A stretch of 43,953 nt of DNA. Origin: Candidatus [Bacteroides] periocalifornicus (lineage in GTDB: Bacteria; Bacteroidota; Bacteroidia; Bacteroidales; CAJPTX01). Positions 35,846 through 43,882 of the stretch are shown here, piece after piece (the first letter of the stretch is position 1; each line of letters opens with the position of its first letter). Location of the stretch: positions 1 through 43,953 of the forward strand of contig LIIK01000019.1 in the NCBI GenBank assembly GCA_001421095.1, given 5' to 3'. A program made the translations under genes and the position numbers. A model generated the notes under the pieces. It had not been told where the DNA came from. It worked only from the letters and a program-made list of their open reading frames with translations, and did no database searches.

Positions 35846-35875
35846 CAAAGATAGGCATTCTTTATGAATATCCAA
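35846..35875 (-). promoter_or_regulatory. Promoter of the giant surface protein gene
   Basis: On the minus strand TTG (35873-35875), a 19-nt spacer and TATCTTTG (35846-35853) match the consensus. The predicted leader is about 27 nt, which supports the start at 35813 rather than 35858. Confidence 0.72.
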
Positions 35876-36183
35876 GGGGTAGCGAGCTGGCATATTGACA
35901 AAATACCGATTACAATAGACAAGCAGCGTTTTTACTGCCCTACAGGAAGATAGTTGCATCTGCAGGTCACTCCGCGCTGCCGTGAGATCCCCGCGGAGGC
36001 GCAGGCGAAATACTGACAAATTGCACTCCCCAAAAAGCGAACCGCGGCGCTTGTCCAGCCCTCCAGCCCTTTGAACCTCTGGCCCAGACATAAACCCTCC
36101 CACCCGCGAGAACGCCCCTGGGGCGCAGCATACACCTTTCATGCCGCGAAGGTAGCCCCAGCTCGAACAACGAAATGGGAATA
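35876..36183. other. Gap upstream of the giant gene
   Basis: Nothing coding is well supported. A TACCTTCG box on the minus strand (36147-36154) precedes an ATG at 36142 opening a 110-codon frame to 35810, but it resembles nothing known and would overlap the giant gene's promoter. A small palindrome (CGCCCCTGGGGCG) lies near 36114. Confidence 0.4.
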
Positions 36184-36217
36184 GCCCCGCGCCCTGTGCC
36201 GGCAAGGCGTGCGGGGC
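36184..36217 (-). terminator. Possible terminator of the antiporter gene
   Basis: Stem GCCCCGC/GCGGGGC (36184-36190 with 36211-36217), with a small inner stem, lies just past the antiporter stop. The minus-strand tail is only TATTCCCATTT, so termination would be weak. Confidence 0.4.
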
Positions 36218-36228
36218 GTTTCCTCCCA

Positions 36229-37728
36229 TTACGTCGACTCGGGCAGAAACATCCCCAGCCGTTGGTACACCCCCTCTAGGTCAGCCTGGGTTGTGGCCAG
36301 CACCAGGAGCTTATCGTGCGCATGCAGCTCCGTGCTCCCATTGGGCATTACGAACTGGTCGCCCCGGCTTATGAGGATGATGAGTGAATCTGTTGGCAGG
36401 TTCAACCCCACCAGCGACTTCCCTATCGCAGGGCTATCCTCCGGGAGCTGGATTTCCTGCAGCAGACTCTGGAAGTTATCGCGCTGCTCCATGGCCAGTG
36501 GGTAGAAGGTCTTCTCAGGCATCGGGAGAGCCAGCCCAAGCCACTCGGCCACTCGGGTGAGCAGCGTACCCTGCAGAACCACCGAGAGAATCACCACGAA
36601 GTAGACCGCATTCAGCACCGTTTGCCCCACATCGGCACTCACGCCCTGCTCCACAGCCAGCAGAGGGTACAGCGCGAACACCAAGGGGGCTGCCCCCTTG
36701 AGCCCAACCCACGAGATGAAAACCTTATCGCGCGCCCCCACCTTGCGGAATGGCAGCAGCGACAGGAAGACCCCCACAGGCCGAGAGACGAAAATAAGCA
36801 CTAGCGAGATCAGAATCCCAGGGATCACCATATCCCACAGCGCCCGCGGGGAGAGGATAATGCCCAGCGAGACGAAGATCAGGATCTGCATAAGCCAAGC
36901 CAGCCCATCGAAGAATTTCAGCGTACTCTGCCGATGCACAAAGGGCTTATTCCCTATCACCACCCCCGCGCAGTACACGGCCAGCAGCCCGTTCGCCTGA
37001 ATGAGATCGGTGGTGGAGTAGGTGAAGAGCGCGGCCGAGAGGATCAGCACCGAGAACAGCCCCTCGTACTGCAACGAGAGCCTATTGATAAACCACAGGG
37101 TTACGTAGCCGACTAGAATTCCCATGGCGGCCCCCACCAGCAGCTGGTACACGAGCTGAAAGCCCATAACCAGCCCCGACTCCCGCTCACCGATTATCCA
37201 GGCTATAGCCGCGGTGGTGAGCATAAGCGCCATAGGGTCGTTACTGCTCGACTCCAGCTCCAGCAGTGGGCGCAATTTATGCTTTAGTCCGATGCTCTTA
37301 GAGCGCAGCACCGAGAATACCGCCGCCGCATCGGTAGACGATACGATAGCCCCGAAAAGGAACGCCTCGGCTGGGGTGAAGGGGAAGATGAAGTAGGCCG
37401 CCACTGCCGTTACCGCCGCCGTTAGCAGCACCCCCAGCGTAGCCAGCGAGACCCCACGCCACATCACAGGCCGCACGCTATCGAACCGCGTGTCGAGCCC
37501 GCCAGAGAATAGGATAAGCGACAGCGCCACCACCCCCACGTACCGCAGCCAATCTAGGCTGGGGAGATGGATGAGATTCAGCCCCTCAGGGCCAAAGATC
37601 CAACCCAGCGCCATGAAGAGGATGAGTGCCGGCACACCCAGCCTACCGCTCGTCTTGCTGGCTAGAATGGCGAGGAACAGCACCACCGAGAGCACCAGCA
37701 ACCCGTACAAGGGCTCTACGAACTCCAT
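36229..37728 (-). CDS. CPA1-family K+/H+ or Na+/H+ antiporter with RCK_C domain (NhaP2/CvrA-like)
   Basis: This inner-membrane cation/proton antiporter supports pH, ion and volume homeostasis. The 499-aa protein has about 12 membrane segments over residues 1-385. The ion-binding motifs STDAA (131-135) and ESSSNDPMA (159-167, with the Asn163-Asp164 pair) are intact. The cytoplasmic tail (about 405-499) has an RCK_C/TrkA_C-like fold: SPAIGKSLVGLNLP, DSLIILISRGD, LHAHDKLLVLATT. That tail is the hallmark of NhaP2 (CvrA) relatives, which favour K+/H+ exchange, so K+ is the best guess. The start is the first ATG. It lies alone, with about 320 bp of mostly repeat-derived DNA upstream. Confidence 0.92.
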   Translation of the reverse strand: MEFVEPLYGLLVLSVVLFLAILASKTSGRLGVPALILFMALGWIFGPEGLNLIHLPSLDWLRYVGVVALSLILFSGGLDTRFDSVRPVMWRGVSLATLGVLLTAAVTAVAAYFIFPFTPAEAFLFGAIVSSTDAAAVFSVLRSKSIGLKHKLRPLLELESSSNDPMALMLTTAAIAWIIGERESGLVMGFQLVYQLLVGAAMGILVGYVTLWFINRLSLQYEGLFSVLILSAALFTYSTTDLIQANGLLAVYCAGVVIGNKPFVHRQSTLKFFDGLAWLMQILIFVSLGIILSPRALWDMVIPGILISLVLIFVSRPVGVFLSLLPFRKVGARDKVFISWVGLKGAAPLVFALYPLLAVEQGVSADVGQTVLNAVYFVVILSVVLQGTLLTRVAEWLGLALPMPEKTFYPLAMEQRDNFQSLLQEIQLPEDSPAIGKSLVGLNLPTDSLIILISRGDQFVMPNGSTELHAHDKLLVLATTQADLEGVYQRLGMFLPEST

Positions 37729-37862
37729 GCTCGCAAAAATTAATCGTCGTTACAAAAACGGAATTGCGGAATAATTCACGAATTCCCAAACGGAGACCAC
37801 CGCCAAACCTGCTGTACGATGCCGTGCACCCCGATGGTAAAGCCCCGCAAAAAAACGCCTAG

Positions 37863-37940
37863 TCGACGCAGCACGCCGCACCGCTACAGGCTTCGATAAA
37901 AGTCTGCGCGATTGATGAAAACCGCAAGAAGACGAAAATC
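37863..37940 (-). repeat. Diverged family A repeat, inverted
   Basis: Reading the plus strand, CGACGCAGCACGCCGCACCG, then CTACAGGCTTCGATAAAA, GATTGATGAAAA and CGCAAGAAG match the reverse complement of the copy at 4579-4723, in the same order. The stem carries several substitutions, so the copy is old. It occupies the centre of the 320-bp gap 37729-38048; the rest of the gap holds nothing recognised. Confidence 0.65.
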
Positions 37941-38048
37941 AGCCCTCCATCTACTGGCATCGTTGCCTTTGGTCCTCAGCAGGGGCGATTCTAGGCAGCG
38001 CGAGTGCACACCTTGCCCACAAATGGCAGCCCTGGCCCTGCACCTATT

Positions 38049-38444
38049 CTACCGCCCCTCCAGCTTCCCCATGAACCGGGCCGCATCCACCAGGCAGCGC
38101 TTATGCTCAGCCCGCCCTATCTCGCCCTTGCTGTCATAGCCCACTATCGAAAAGGTCAAGATCCGCTCCTCCACAGCCGTGAGCTCAGCCACAGCCCGCA
38201 CGGTATCGCCCACCGGCGTAGCCCGCGTGTGGTCTACCGCTATGCGTATCCCCACCGAGGTTTGCCCCGCAGCCAAGCCATCCTCTAGCAGCCCCACAGC
38301 AGCAGCCTCCATGAGCGCCACCAGCCGCGGAGTGGCAAATACCCGCAGACTCCCAGAGCATTGCGCTGCCGCCGTATCGGCCTCGCCCACCACCATGCGG
38401 TACTCATGCTGCATACCCACGGCGTACTGTCCATTCTGTGCCAT
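38049..38444 (-). CDS. Hotdog-fold thioesterase family protein (FlK-like)
   Basis: The 131-aa cytoplasmic protein has the short hotdog thioesterase pattern: VFATPRLVALMEAAAVGLL (the central helix with a catalytic-type Glu), SVGIRIAVDHTRATPVGDTV and the closing strand IGRAEHKRCLVD. The Thr-Pro...Glu...His arrangement resembles FlK, the fluoroacetyl-CoA thioesterase family. Most relatives are general acyl-CoA thioesterases of unknown substrate. It lies 93 bp downstream of lptD on the same strand and may be co-transcribed. Nothing suggests a role in fluorinated compounds. Confidence 0.87.
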   Translation of the reverse strand: MAQNGQYAVGMQHEYRMVVGEADTAAAQCSGSLRVFATPRLVALMEAAAVGLLEDGLAAGQTSVGIRIAVDHTRATPVGDTVRAVAELTAVEERILTFSIVGYDSKGEIGRAEHKRCLVDAARFMGKLEGR

Positions 38445-38537
38445 TCTTTAACCTCCTGAATTTTACTGTGAACGCTGAAAAAACTACAAAGCCATACGGA
38501 ATACTGCTAGCCCCTCTAGTTATCTCAAGCACCTTGA

Positions 38538-41204
38538 TTACAATATATTATCCAAGTAGCTCTTGCGCTTCTCAAACTTCAGATCGCGGAGCACCCCGCT
38601 CTTCACATTGATCCGGAAGCTGAAGCTCTGCAGCGTACCCCAGGGCACTATGCTCACGTACATATCCCAGCAGTGCAGGTCGCGCCCTATATTCAGCGTG
38701 GTTATGGTGGGCTCCAGGGTGTTCATATCGAAGCCAGAGGTGAAACCAAAGCGCCAGGCCTGATTGATGCTAAACCCCCCGCTTATCGATACCGATTGGG
38801 TGGTATTCACCCGCTTAGGGGTCACTCGGGAGTAGTTAAAGCTATAGCTCACCGCGAGATTCCACGGCGCGCTGAAGTCGGCATACTCCATCGCCAGCAT
38901 CTGGGCGCTGAGGGCATCGCCAAATCGGTAGTAACCCGGCATGTAGGCAAACGGCATTATGGGGATCCCCTTACCGTTCTTCCCGGTAATGGCTCGGTCT
39001 AGCGAGAAGCTGCAGCTCAGTGAGAAGCGTTCAAAGCGCAGCGGATTCCCCGCCTCGCGCCAGTAGTAGCGGTTCAAGATCGCGCCCGTCTCGGTGGTGC
39101 TGTAGGGCGAGAATGAGGTCGAGGCGTTCACATCCAGGAAGTTCAGCAGGTTCGTCCGGGCAGATACGCCCAGCGAGCTCCAGTTGAGCGAATCGGCCAG
39201 AAAATTGTACGAGGCGTTGAGGCTCAGGTTGTCTATGAGCTTTATCACCTTCTCCTTCTGGGTGGTATCTTGCCCTGCGGGACGCTTCATCTCCAGGTTG
39301 TTCCCCAGCGAGAAGGAGATAGAACCCGACTTCCCCATGGGGGGGCCGCCGTAGATGCCCGTCTCGAATATCGAGTAGCGGCGCATCCTATCAGGCCGAG
39401 CATCCTCGCGAATCTCACGGTACATGCCCCACTTCGGATCGCTGAAATCTGGATGGTACGAGAGCCCCACGCTCGGCGTTATCACGTGCCTTATCGCCTT
39501 CACCAGCCTATTGGGCCGAAAGGCGAACATCCCGTAGAGCTTGGTGGAGGCTGACACTGAGGTGCTGAACTGCCACGCCCGGGCGAAGCCGTCCACCGTA
39601 TCGCGCTGCGACCTTCTCAGGCTATCGACCCAGCGGTAGCGAATGGTCTGGAGATACCAGTTTTCCCGATACTGCGCGCTGGGCGAAATGTTGATGAATT
39701 TCAGTAGGTTGAACGATGTGCCCACGCTCGCCTGGTGGCTCATACCATTGCGCATGCGTTTTATCGCCTCGCGGGTAAAGAGCTTATCCTCCTTTATGGT
39801 AAGCGAATTCTGCAGATTGGCGCTGTAGTTCAGTCCTATGCGCTCCCACCACTGCTCCTTGCCCACACGGTTGGCCCGCTTGAAAGGGGTGATGCGCGCC
39901 ACATTCAGGTTGAACGTCGGGATTCCCAGACTCCAGATGCTATCGCGGGTATTCTGCGAGTGGTTCAGCGACAGGCTCATGGAGATGGGCGTACCCGGGA
40001 AAGAGCGGCTGTAGTTGACCGAAGACATCGTCTGGTTATTCAGGTAATCCTGCGTGCTCTTGGCGTTGTAGCGATTGTTTGACGAGGAGCCCAGCGTCAC
40101 ATTGGCCGAGAAGTTGGAGTTCGGGTGGGTAGCCCTGTCCTGCGTGTGCGACCATGTGAGCAGGTAGGTTCTGGCATCCACGTAGGTTGGCGTTTTCTCA
40201 TAGCCTGAGAGGATTCGGCTCATAGAGAACGAGATAGAACCCGAGAATCGGTAGCGGAGCGCGTAGGACGACTGGATAGAGGCATCCCACGAACCCCGGG
40301 AGTAGTAGCCGCCCAAGAGCTTGAAATCCACGTAGTCGCTCAGCCCGATGTAGACCCCCCCATTGCGAATGAAATACCCGCGCCGCGCCTCCTCGCCGTA
40401 CTCTGGCATCAGGATTCCGCTCGCCCGCTTCCGGGTATTCGGGAAAAAGCCGAACGGCAGCACCAGGGGCGTGGGCACATCGGCTATGGTCAGGTAGGCG
40501 AGGCTCGTCACTATCTTATCATTCGGGATCACCTTGGCCTTAGTGAGCCCGATGTAGAAGTGGGGGTGCGGCAGATCGCACGTGGTGAATTTTCCGCCCG
40601 CCACGTTGAACTCATTGTTCGGCAGCCGCTTAATCACCCTCCCGTGGAGGTAGCCCTCGCTCACCTGGGTTATCACCCCGCGGATCCGCGCCTTGCCCGT
40701 GGCGAAGTTGTAGTCTATCGCCTCCATATCGTAGAGGTCGTTCCCCTCGCGGAACTTGGGGTTCTCCTTCATCACCCCGCTGTCATTCTTCACCCCCTCG
40801 GCAAAGAGCTGCCGCTGCCCCATATCCAGCTGCACGTAGCCAGCATTGAACTGCTGGTTCTTGTACTGCAGCTCGCCATCGCCATAGAGCGTCACCAGCC
40901 GCCGGCGCACATCGTAGTGCATAGAATCGCGGGCCTTGGTGTGCACAGGGGCGTCGAGCGCCGCGGTTTTACGTTGGGTGCTATCTGGCCCCACCCGCAC
41001 CGTCTCTACAGGCCCATCGTTCGGCAGCCCGCGGAGGCTATCGGCCCTCGCAGGCGCTGAGCCCGTGGTGTCCTGCACCGCAGGGCGCATACCAGCAGCC
41101 ACCGCGCCGCCCCCACCCTCTACAGACCAAGCCATCGGGGCTACGCATAGCCACAATAACCCCATTGCTAGGGTGATTTTCACGCTACGCATACCGTGCG
41201 GCAT
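38538..41204 (-). CDS. lptD: LPS-assembly protein LptD (Bacteroidetes type)
   Basis: LptD forms the outer-membrane translocon that inserts lipopolysaccharide. The 888-aa protein has a signal peptide (about residues 1-28), then a low-complexity Ala/Gly/Pro segment (30-80). An OstA-like jellyroll follows (about 90-215: RRLVTLYGDGELQYKNQQ, GYVQLDMGQRQLFAEG, YNFATGKARIRGVITQ). A long C-terminal barrel (about 240-888) includes PTPLVLPFGFFPNTRKRASGI near 252-273. This arrangement matches the divergent LptD of Bacteroidetes; no LptE gene is in view. The first ATG is at 41204; Met5 at 41192 gives a slightly better signal peptide. It is divergent from the amidase gene. Confidence 0.92.
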   Translation of the reverse strand: MPHGMRSVKITLAMGLLWLCVAPMAWSVEGGGGAVAAGMRPAVQDTTGSAPARADSLRGLPNDGPVETVRVGPDSTQRKTAALDAPVHTKARDSMHYDVRRRLVTLYGDGELQYKNQQFNAGYVQLDMGQRQLFAEGVKNDSGVMKENPKFREGNDLYDMEAIDYNFATGKARIRGVITQVSEGYLHGRVIKRLPNNEFNVAGGKFTTCDLPHPHFYIGLTKAKVIPNDKIVTSLAYLTIADVPTPLVLPFGFFPNTRKRASGILMPEYGEEARRGYFIRNGGVYIGLSDYVDFKLLGGYYSRGSWDASIQSSYALRYRFSGSISFSMSRILSGYEKTPTYVDARTYLLTWSHTQDRATHPNSNFSANVTLGSSSNNRYNAKSTQDYLNNQTMSSVNYSRSFPGTPISMSLSLNHSQNTRDSIWSLGIPTFNLNVARITPFKRANRVGKEQWWERIGLNYSANLQNSLTIKEDKLFTREAIKRMRNGMSHQASVGTSFNLLKFINISPSAQYRENWYLQTIRYRWVDSLRRSQRDTVDGFARAWQFSTSVSASTKLYGMFAFRPNRLVKAIRHVITPSVGLSYHPDFSDPKWGMYREIREDARPDRMRRYSIFETGIYGGPPMGKSGSISFSLGNNLEMKRPAGQDTTQKEKVIKLIDNLSLNASYNFLADSLNWSSLGVSARTNLLNFLDVNASTSFSPYSTTETGAILNRYYWREAGNPLRFERFSLSCSFSLDRAITGKNGKGIPIMPFAYMPGYYRFGDALSAQMLAMEYADFSAPWNLAVSYSFNYSRVTPKRVNTTQSVSISGGFSINQAWRFGFTSGFDMNTLEPTITTLNIGRDLHCWDMYVSIVPWGTLQSFSFRINVKSGVLRDLKFEKRKSYLDNIL

Positions 41205-41228
41205 CGCTGTTTTTCCAGAGATTAGTAG

Positions 41229-41236
41229 TACCTTTG
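41229..41236 (+). promoter_or_regulatory. -7 box of the amidase gene
   Basis: TACCTTTG on the plus strand predicts a transcript start near 41243. The -33 region (GTTTTTC, 41209-41215) is T-rich but has no exact TTG. It indicates that the amidase starts downstream of 41243. Confidence 0.6.
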
Positions 41237-41266
41237 TCCGCGAAAGAGTACGGGATTTACCCGCCG

Positions 41267-41274
41267 CAAAGCTA
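41267..41274 (-). promoter_or_regulatory. -7 box of lptD
   Basis: TAGCTTTG on the minus strand predicts a transcript start near 41260 and a leader of about 56 nt. No exact -33 TTG lies at 19-20 nt. It lies to the right of the amidase box, so the two divergent transcripts would overlap at their 5' ends. Confidence 0.5.
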
Positions 41275-41289
41275 CTTAAAATTCGCGAA

Positions 41290-42480
41290 GTGCCGTCATT
41301 CTCCAGACATTTTTACCGCATTTTCCTACAAATCGCCCTCCCTTGGGCGCTAGCTGCCACCCTGCTTACCCCTAGAGCCAGTGCGCAGAGCTCGGGCGAT
41401 CTACGCACCGTTATCATCGACCCCGGGCATGGGGGGAAAGACCCCGGCACCCGCGGCAAAAGCATCACCGAGAAGGAGGTGGTGCTGAAGGTAGGGCTGC
41501 TCCTGGGCGACCTCATTCGCCAGGAATTCCCCGACGTCAACGTGCTGTTCACCCGAGATTCTGACGTATTCATCCCCCTCATAGAGCGCACCGAGCGGGC
41601 CATAGCCGCCAAGGCAGACCTCTTCATCTCCATCCACTGCAACTCCGCGCCAAACACCGCCGTCACTGGCATTGAGACCTACGTGATGGGGCTGCATAAA
41701 ACCGAATCGAACCTGGAGGTTGCCCAACGCGAGAACGCCGTGATCGCCTACGAGGATGACTACACCACCAAGTACGAGGGCTATGACCCCAAGTCGCCCG
41801 AATCCTTCATCATCTTCTCCCTCATCCAGAACGTCTTCCTCGACCAGAGCCTAGAGTTCGCCACCCTCCTGCAAGACGACTTCGCGCGCCGCCTAAAGCG
41901 CAACAACCGCGGGGTACGCCAGGCCGGATTCCTGGTGCTGCATAAGAGCTCCATGCCCAGCGTGCTCATAGAACTCGGATTCCTGAGCAACCCCACCGAA
42001 GAGGCCTTCCTGGCATCGAGCCAAGGGCAGGAGTACCTCGCATCGGCCATATTCAGAGCCTTTAAGCTCTACAAGCAGGCCCGCGATACCCGCTCCATCG
42101 CCACACCATCATTGAGCGCCGACACCGCAGGAACCCCGAGCAAACCCGCACCACAGAAGACCGCGGCCGACAGCGGGAGCAAGGGCAAAGCCCCCAAAAC
42201 GCCCCAACGGCCCAAGACCACACCGCCCCCAGCCCCCACCCTCGCCTACCGCGTCCAGATAGCCACCGTAAACCACGCCATAGAGCCAAACCACCCCCTA
42301 CGCCGCGAATTCTCTACCCTGATAGAAGAGGTGGACGGAAGCGTAATAAGGTACTACTCTGCGGAGTACACCTCCATTCCCGAGGCGCAGCAGGCCCTAA
42401 ATGCGCTCCCCACCAAGCACAAGGGCGCATTCATAGTGGTCTACGAGGGCGGCAAGCGAAAGGGCCCGCTCAAGAAATAA
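41290..42480 (+). CDS. N-acetylmuramoyl-L-alanine amidase with C-terminal SPOR-like domain
   Basis: This periplasmic zinc amidase cuts the bond between N-acetylmuramic acid and the stem peptide during cell separation. The amidase_3 ligands are visible: His47 in DPGHGGKDPG, Glu61 in ITEKEV, His116 in SIHCNSAPN and catalytic Glu228 in LIELGFLSN. A Pro/Lys-rich linker (about 260-315) leads to a SPOR-like domain (YRVQIATV...AFIVVYEGGKR, about 318-392), which binds denuded septal glycan. No ATG suits the N-terminus; the GTG at 41290 gives 396 aa with a signal peptide ending ASAQ and lies about 47 nt after the predicted transcript start. The frame upstream of 41290 belongs to lptD antisense. The MCE gene follows 67 bp later. 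Confidence 0.93.
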   Translation: MPSFSRHFYRIFLQIALPWALAATLLTPRASAQSSGDLRTVIIDPGHGGKDPGTRGKSITEKEVVLKVGLLLGDLIRQEFPDVNVLFTRDSDVFIPLIERTERAIAAKADLFISIHCNSAPNTAVTGIETYVMGLHKTESNLEVAQRENAVIAYEDDYTTKYEGYDPKSPESFIIFSLIQNVFLDQSLEFATLLQDDFARRLKRNNRGVRQAGFLVLHKSSMPSVLIELGFLSNPTEEAFLASSQGQEYLASAIFRAFKLYKQARDTRSIATPSLSADTAGTPSKPAPQKTAADSGSKGKAPKTPQRPKTTPPPAPTLAYRVQIATVNHAIEPNHPLRREFSTLIEEVDGSVIRYYSAEYTSIPEAQQALNALPTKHKGAFIVVYEGGKRKGPLKK

Positions 42481-42547
42481 AACCCGCAACCAACAACAAC
42501 CGACCTTATCACTCTATAATATAGATAATTAACACCCCGCGCAACCC

Positions 42548-43471
42548 ATGGAACAAACCTACCGAAAACTCGCATTCATCGGCCTGCTCGTTGTGCTGCT
42601 GCTGCTGAATTTCATCATCTTCTACCAGTACCTCAAGGGGAAAAACCTCTTTAGAGACGACCACTACTACCACGTGCTATTCGCTGGCGTAGACGGCCTC
42701 TATAAGAGCAACCAGGTCCTGGTGAACGGCATGCGCGTAGGGCAGGTGTCAGCCATCGATTTCGCCGACGACACCACCGGGCGCATCCTCGTCACCCTGC
42801 GTATCCCCGCATCGCGTAGCATTGCAGCCACCGCCTCAGCCCAGATAGTGAACACCGGGCTCATCGGCGGCCGGGTAATCCGCCTCAACCACGCCACAGG
42901 CCCCGGCCCCTACCTGCGCGATGGCGATACCATACGCGGCAACACCGACCGAAGCTACGCCGATGTGGTCGAGACTGATATTCAGCCCGTAATATCGAAT
43001 GCCGACACCCTCCTAGCCCTCCTCAAGCGCATCGCCTACACGCTCAACGAGGCCATCACCCCAGAGACGGCCCCCCTCATCCAGGGTACACTCCAGAATA
43101 TCCACAACGCCAGCGCCAGCCTGAACACCACACTAGCCCAACTCCCGCCCATGGTGGCCGATGCCCGCCGCGCCATGCAGTCTATCCAAGAACTCTCGGT
43201 CGGGGGGCGGCAAACCCTAACCCAAGCCAACCGCCTGCTCGACACCCTGCAATACGCCAACCTCGGCCTCATAGCCCACCGTGCCGACTCCACCCTCCAG
43301 AGTCTCAATACCCTCCTAGCCGCGCTCCAGTCAACCCAGAGTACCGCCGGCAGGCTCATCAATTCCCCCGAGCTCTACAACCACCTGGACTCCGCCACCC
43401 AGAACCTCGAACTGCTGCTGCGCGATCTTAAGGACCACCCCAAGCGCTACGTGCACTTCTCCCTCTTCTAG
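42548..43471 (+). CDS. MCE/MlaD domain protein
   Basis: MCE proteins carry lipids between the membranes, as the substrate-binding part of Mla-type ABC systems. The 307-aa protein has one N-terminal membrane anchor (LAFIGLLVVLLLLNFIIFY, residues 8-26). The MCE domain follows (about 38-115: YHVLFAGVDGLYKSNQVLVNG, RVGQVSAIDF, TGLIGGRVIRL), then a long helical tail (about 135-300) able to form the hydrophobic tube seen in MlaD/PqiB-type rings. The permease (MlaE) and ATPase (MlaF) genes are absent from the window, though in Bacteroidetes an orphan MCE gene after the amidase is a pattern I recall. Probably co-transcribed with the amidase and ended by the palindrome at 43503. Confidence 0.93.
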   Translation: MEQTYRKLAFIGLLVVLLLLNFIIFYQYLKGKNLFRDDHYYHVLFAGVDGLYKSNQVLVNGMRVGQVSAIDFADDTTGRILVTLRIPASRSIAATASAQIVNTGLIGGRVIRLNHATGPGPYLRDGDTIRGNTDRSYADVVETDIQPVISNADTLLALLKRIAYTLNEAITPETAPLIQGTLQNIHNASASLNTTLAQLPPMVADARRAMQSIQELSVGGRQTLTQANRLLDTLQYANLGLIAHRADSTLQSLNTLLAALQSTQSTAGRLINSPELYNHLDSATQNLELLLRDLKDHPKRYVHFSLF

Positions 43472-43502
43472 CCCACACAGAACAGTTCTGCGCCGTACCT
43501 GC

Positions 43503-43598
43503 GCCGTATCAACCAAAGACATCCGTCGCTTCATGTTCGGATTTCGCTTTAAGGCGAAATCCGAACATGAAGCGACGGATGTCTTTGGTTGGTACGGC
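43503..43598. repeat. Family B 96-bp near-perfect palindrome
   Basis: Two 48-nt arms (43503-43550 and 43551-43598) are complementary at 46 of 48 positions, with no spacer. The core GGATTTCGC(T/C)TTAAGGCG is shared with 27034-27141. It starts 31 bp past the MCE gene stop and could act as a transcription barrier, although no clean T-tract follows. Confidence 0.92.
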
Positions 43599-43680
43599 GA
43601 TGGTGTGGGGATGGTATACCACACCGCCCCATCATTTGCGACCGCGTGGGAATCTACTGGAACGGCGAATGGGAGGATAA

Positions 43681-43882
43681 CGACGCGGCACGCCGCGTCG
43701 CTACGCCCTTCGAGAAACGGGAGAATAGATTTAAACCGCCATATTCCAAAAGGGGAACCGCGGCGAAAGGCCCGTAGGGGTTCAATCTTTCTGGGGAGAT
43801 TTTCCCTTCTTGCGCATAAATCGGTTTCGATCAAGAAATTACATGTCTCGAAGACCGTAGCGACGCGGCGTGCTGCGTCGTT
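43681..43882. repeat. Two family A repeats in head-to-head orientation
   Basis: An inverted copy begins at 43681 (CGACGCGGCACGCCGCGTCG, then CTACGCCCTTCGAGAAACGG). A direct copy occupies about 43765-43882 (GGTTCAATCTTTC, CTTCTTGCGCATAAATCGG, TCTCGAAGACCGTAG, hairpin with one changed base). The arms form an inverted pair with about 125 bp between the conserved ends. The GCAGAGG terminus is not present here. No gene is supported between 43472 and the window end. Confidence 0.75.

Noticed and set aside
35811..35858. 15-residue N-terminal extension of the giant protein.
   Set aside because: The start at 35858 would fall at or upstream of the predicted -7 box, and the extension disrupts the signal peptide.
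35810..36142. A 110-codon minus-strand frame starting at ATG 36142, just after a TACCTTCG box, running into the start of the giant gene.
   Set aside because: It has no family resemblance, an odd composition, no good -33 element, and it crosses the better promoter of the giant gene. Kept only as a note.
40560..41060. Long plus-strand frame antisense to lptD.
   Set aside because: It is the shadow of a GC-rich gene; the lptD frame has clear homology and a signal peptide.
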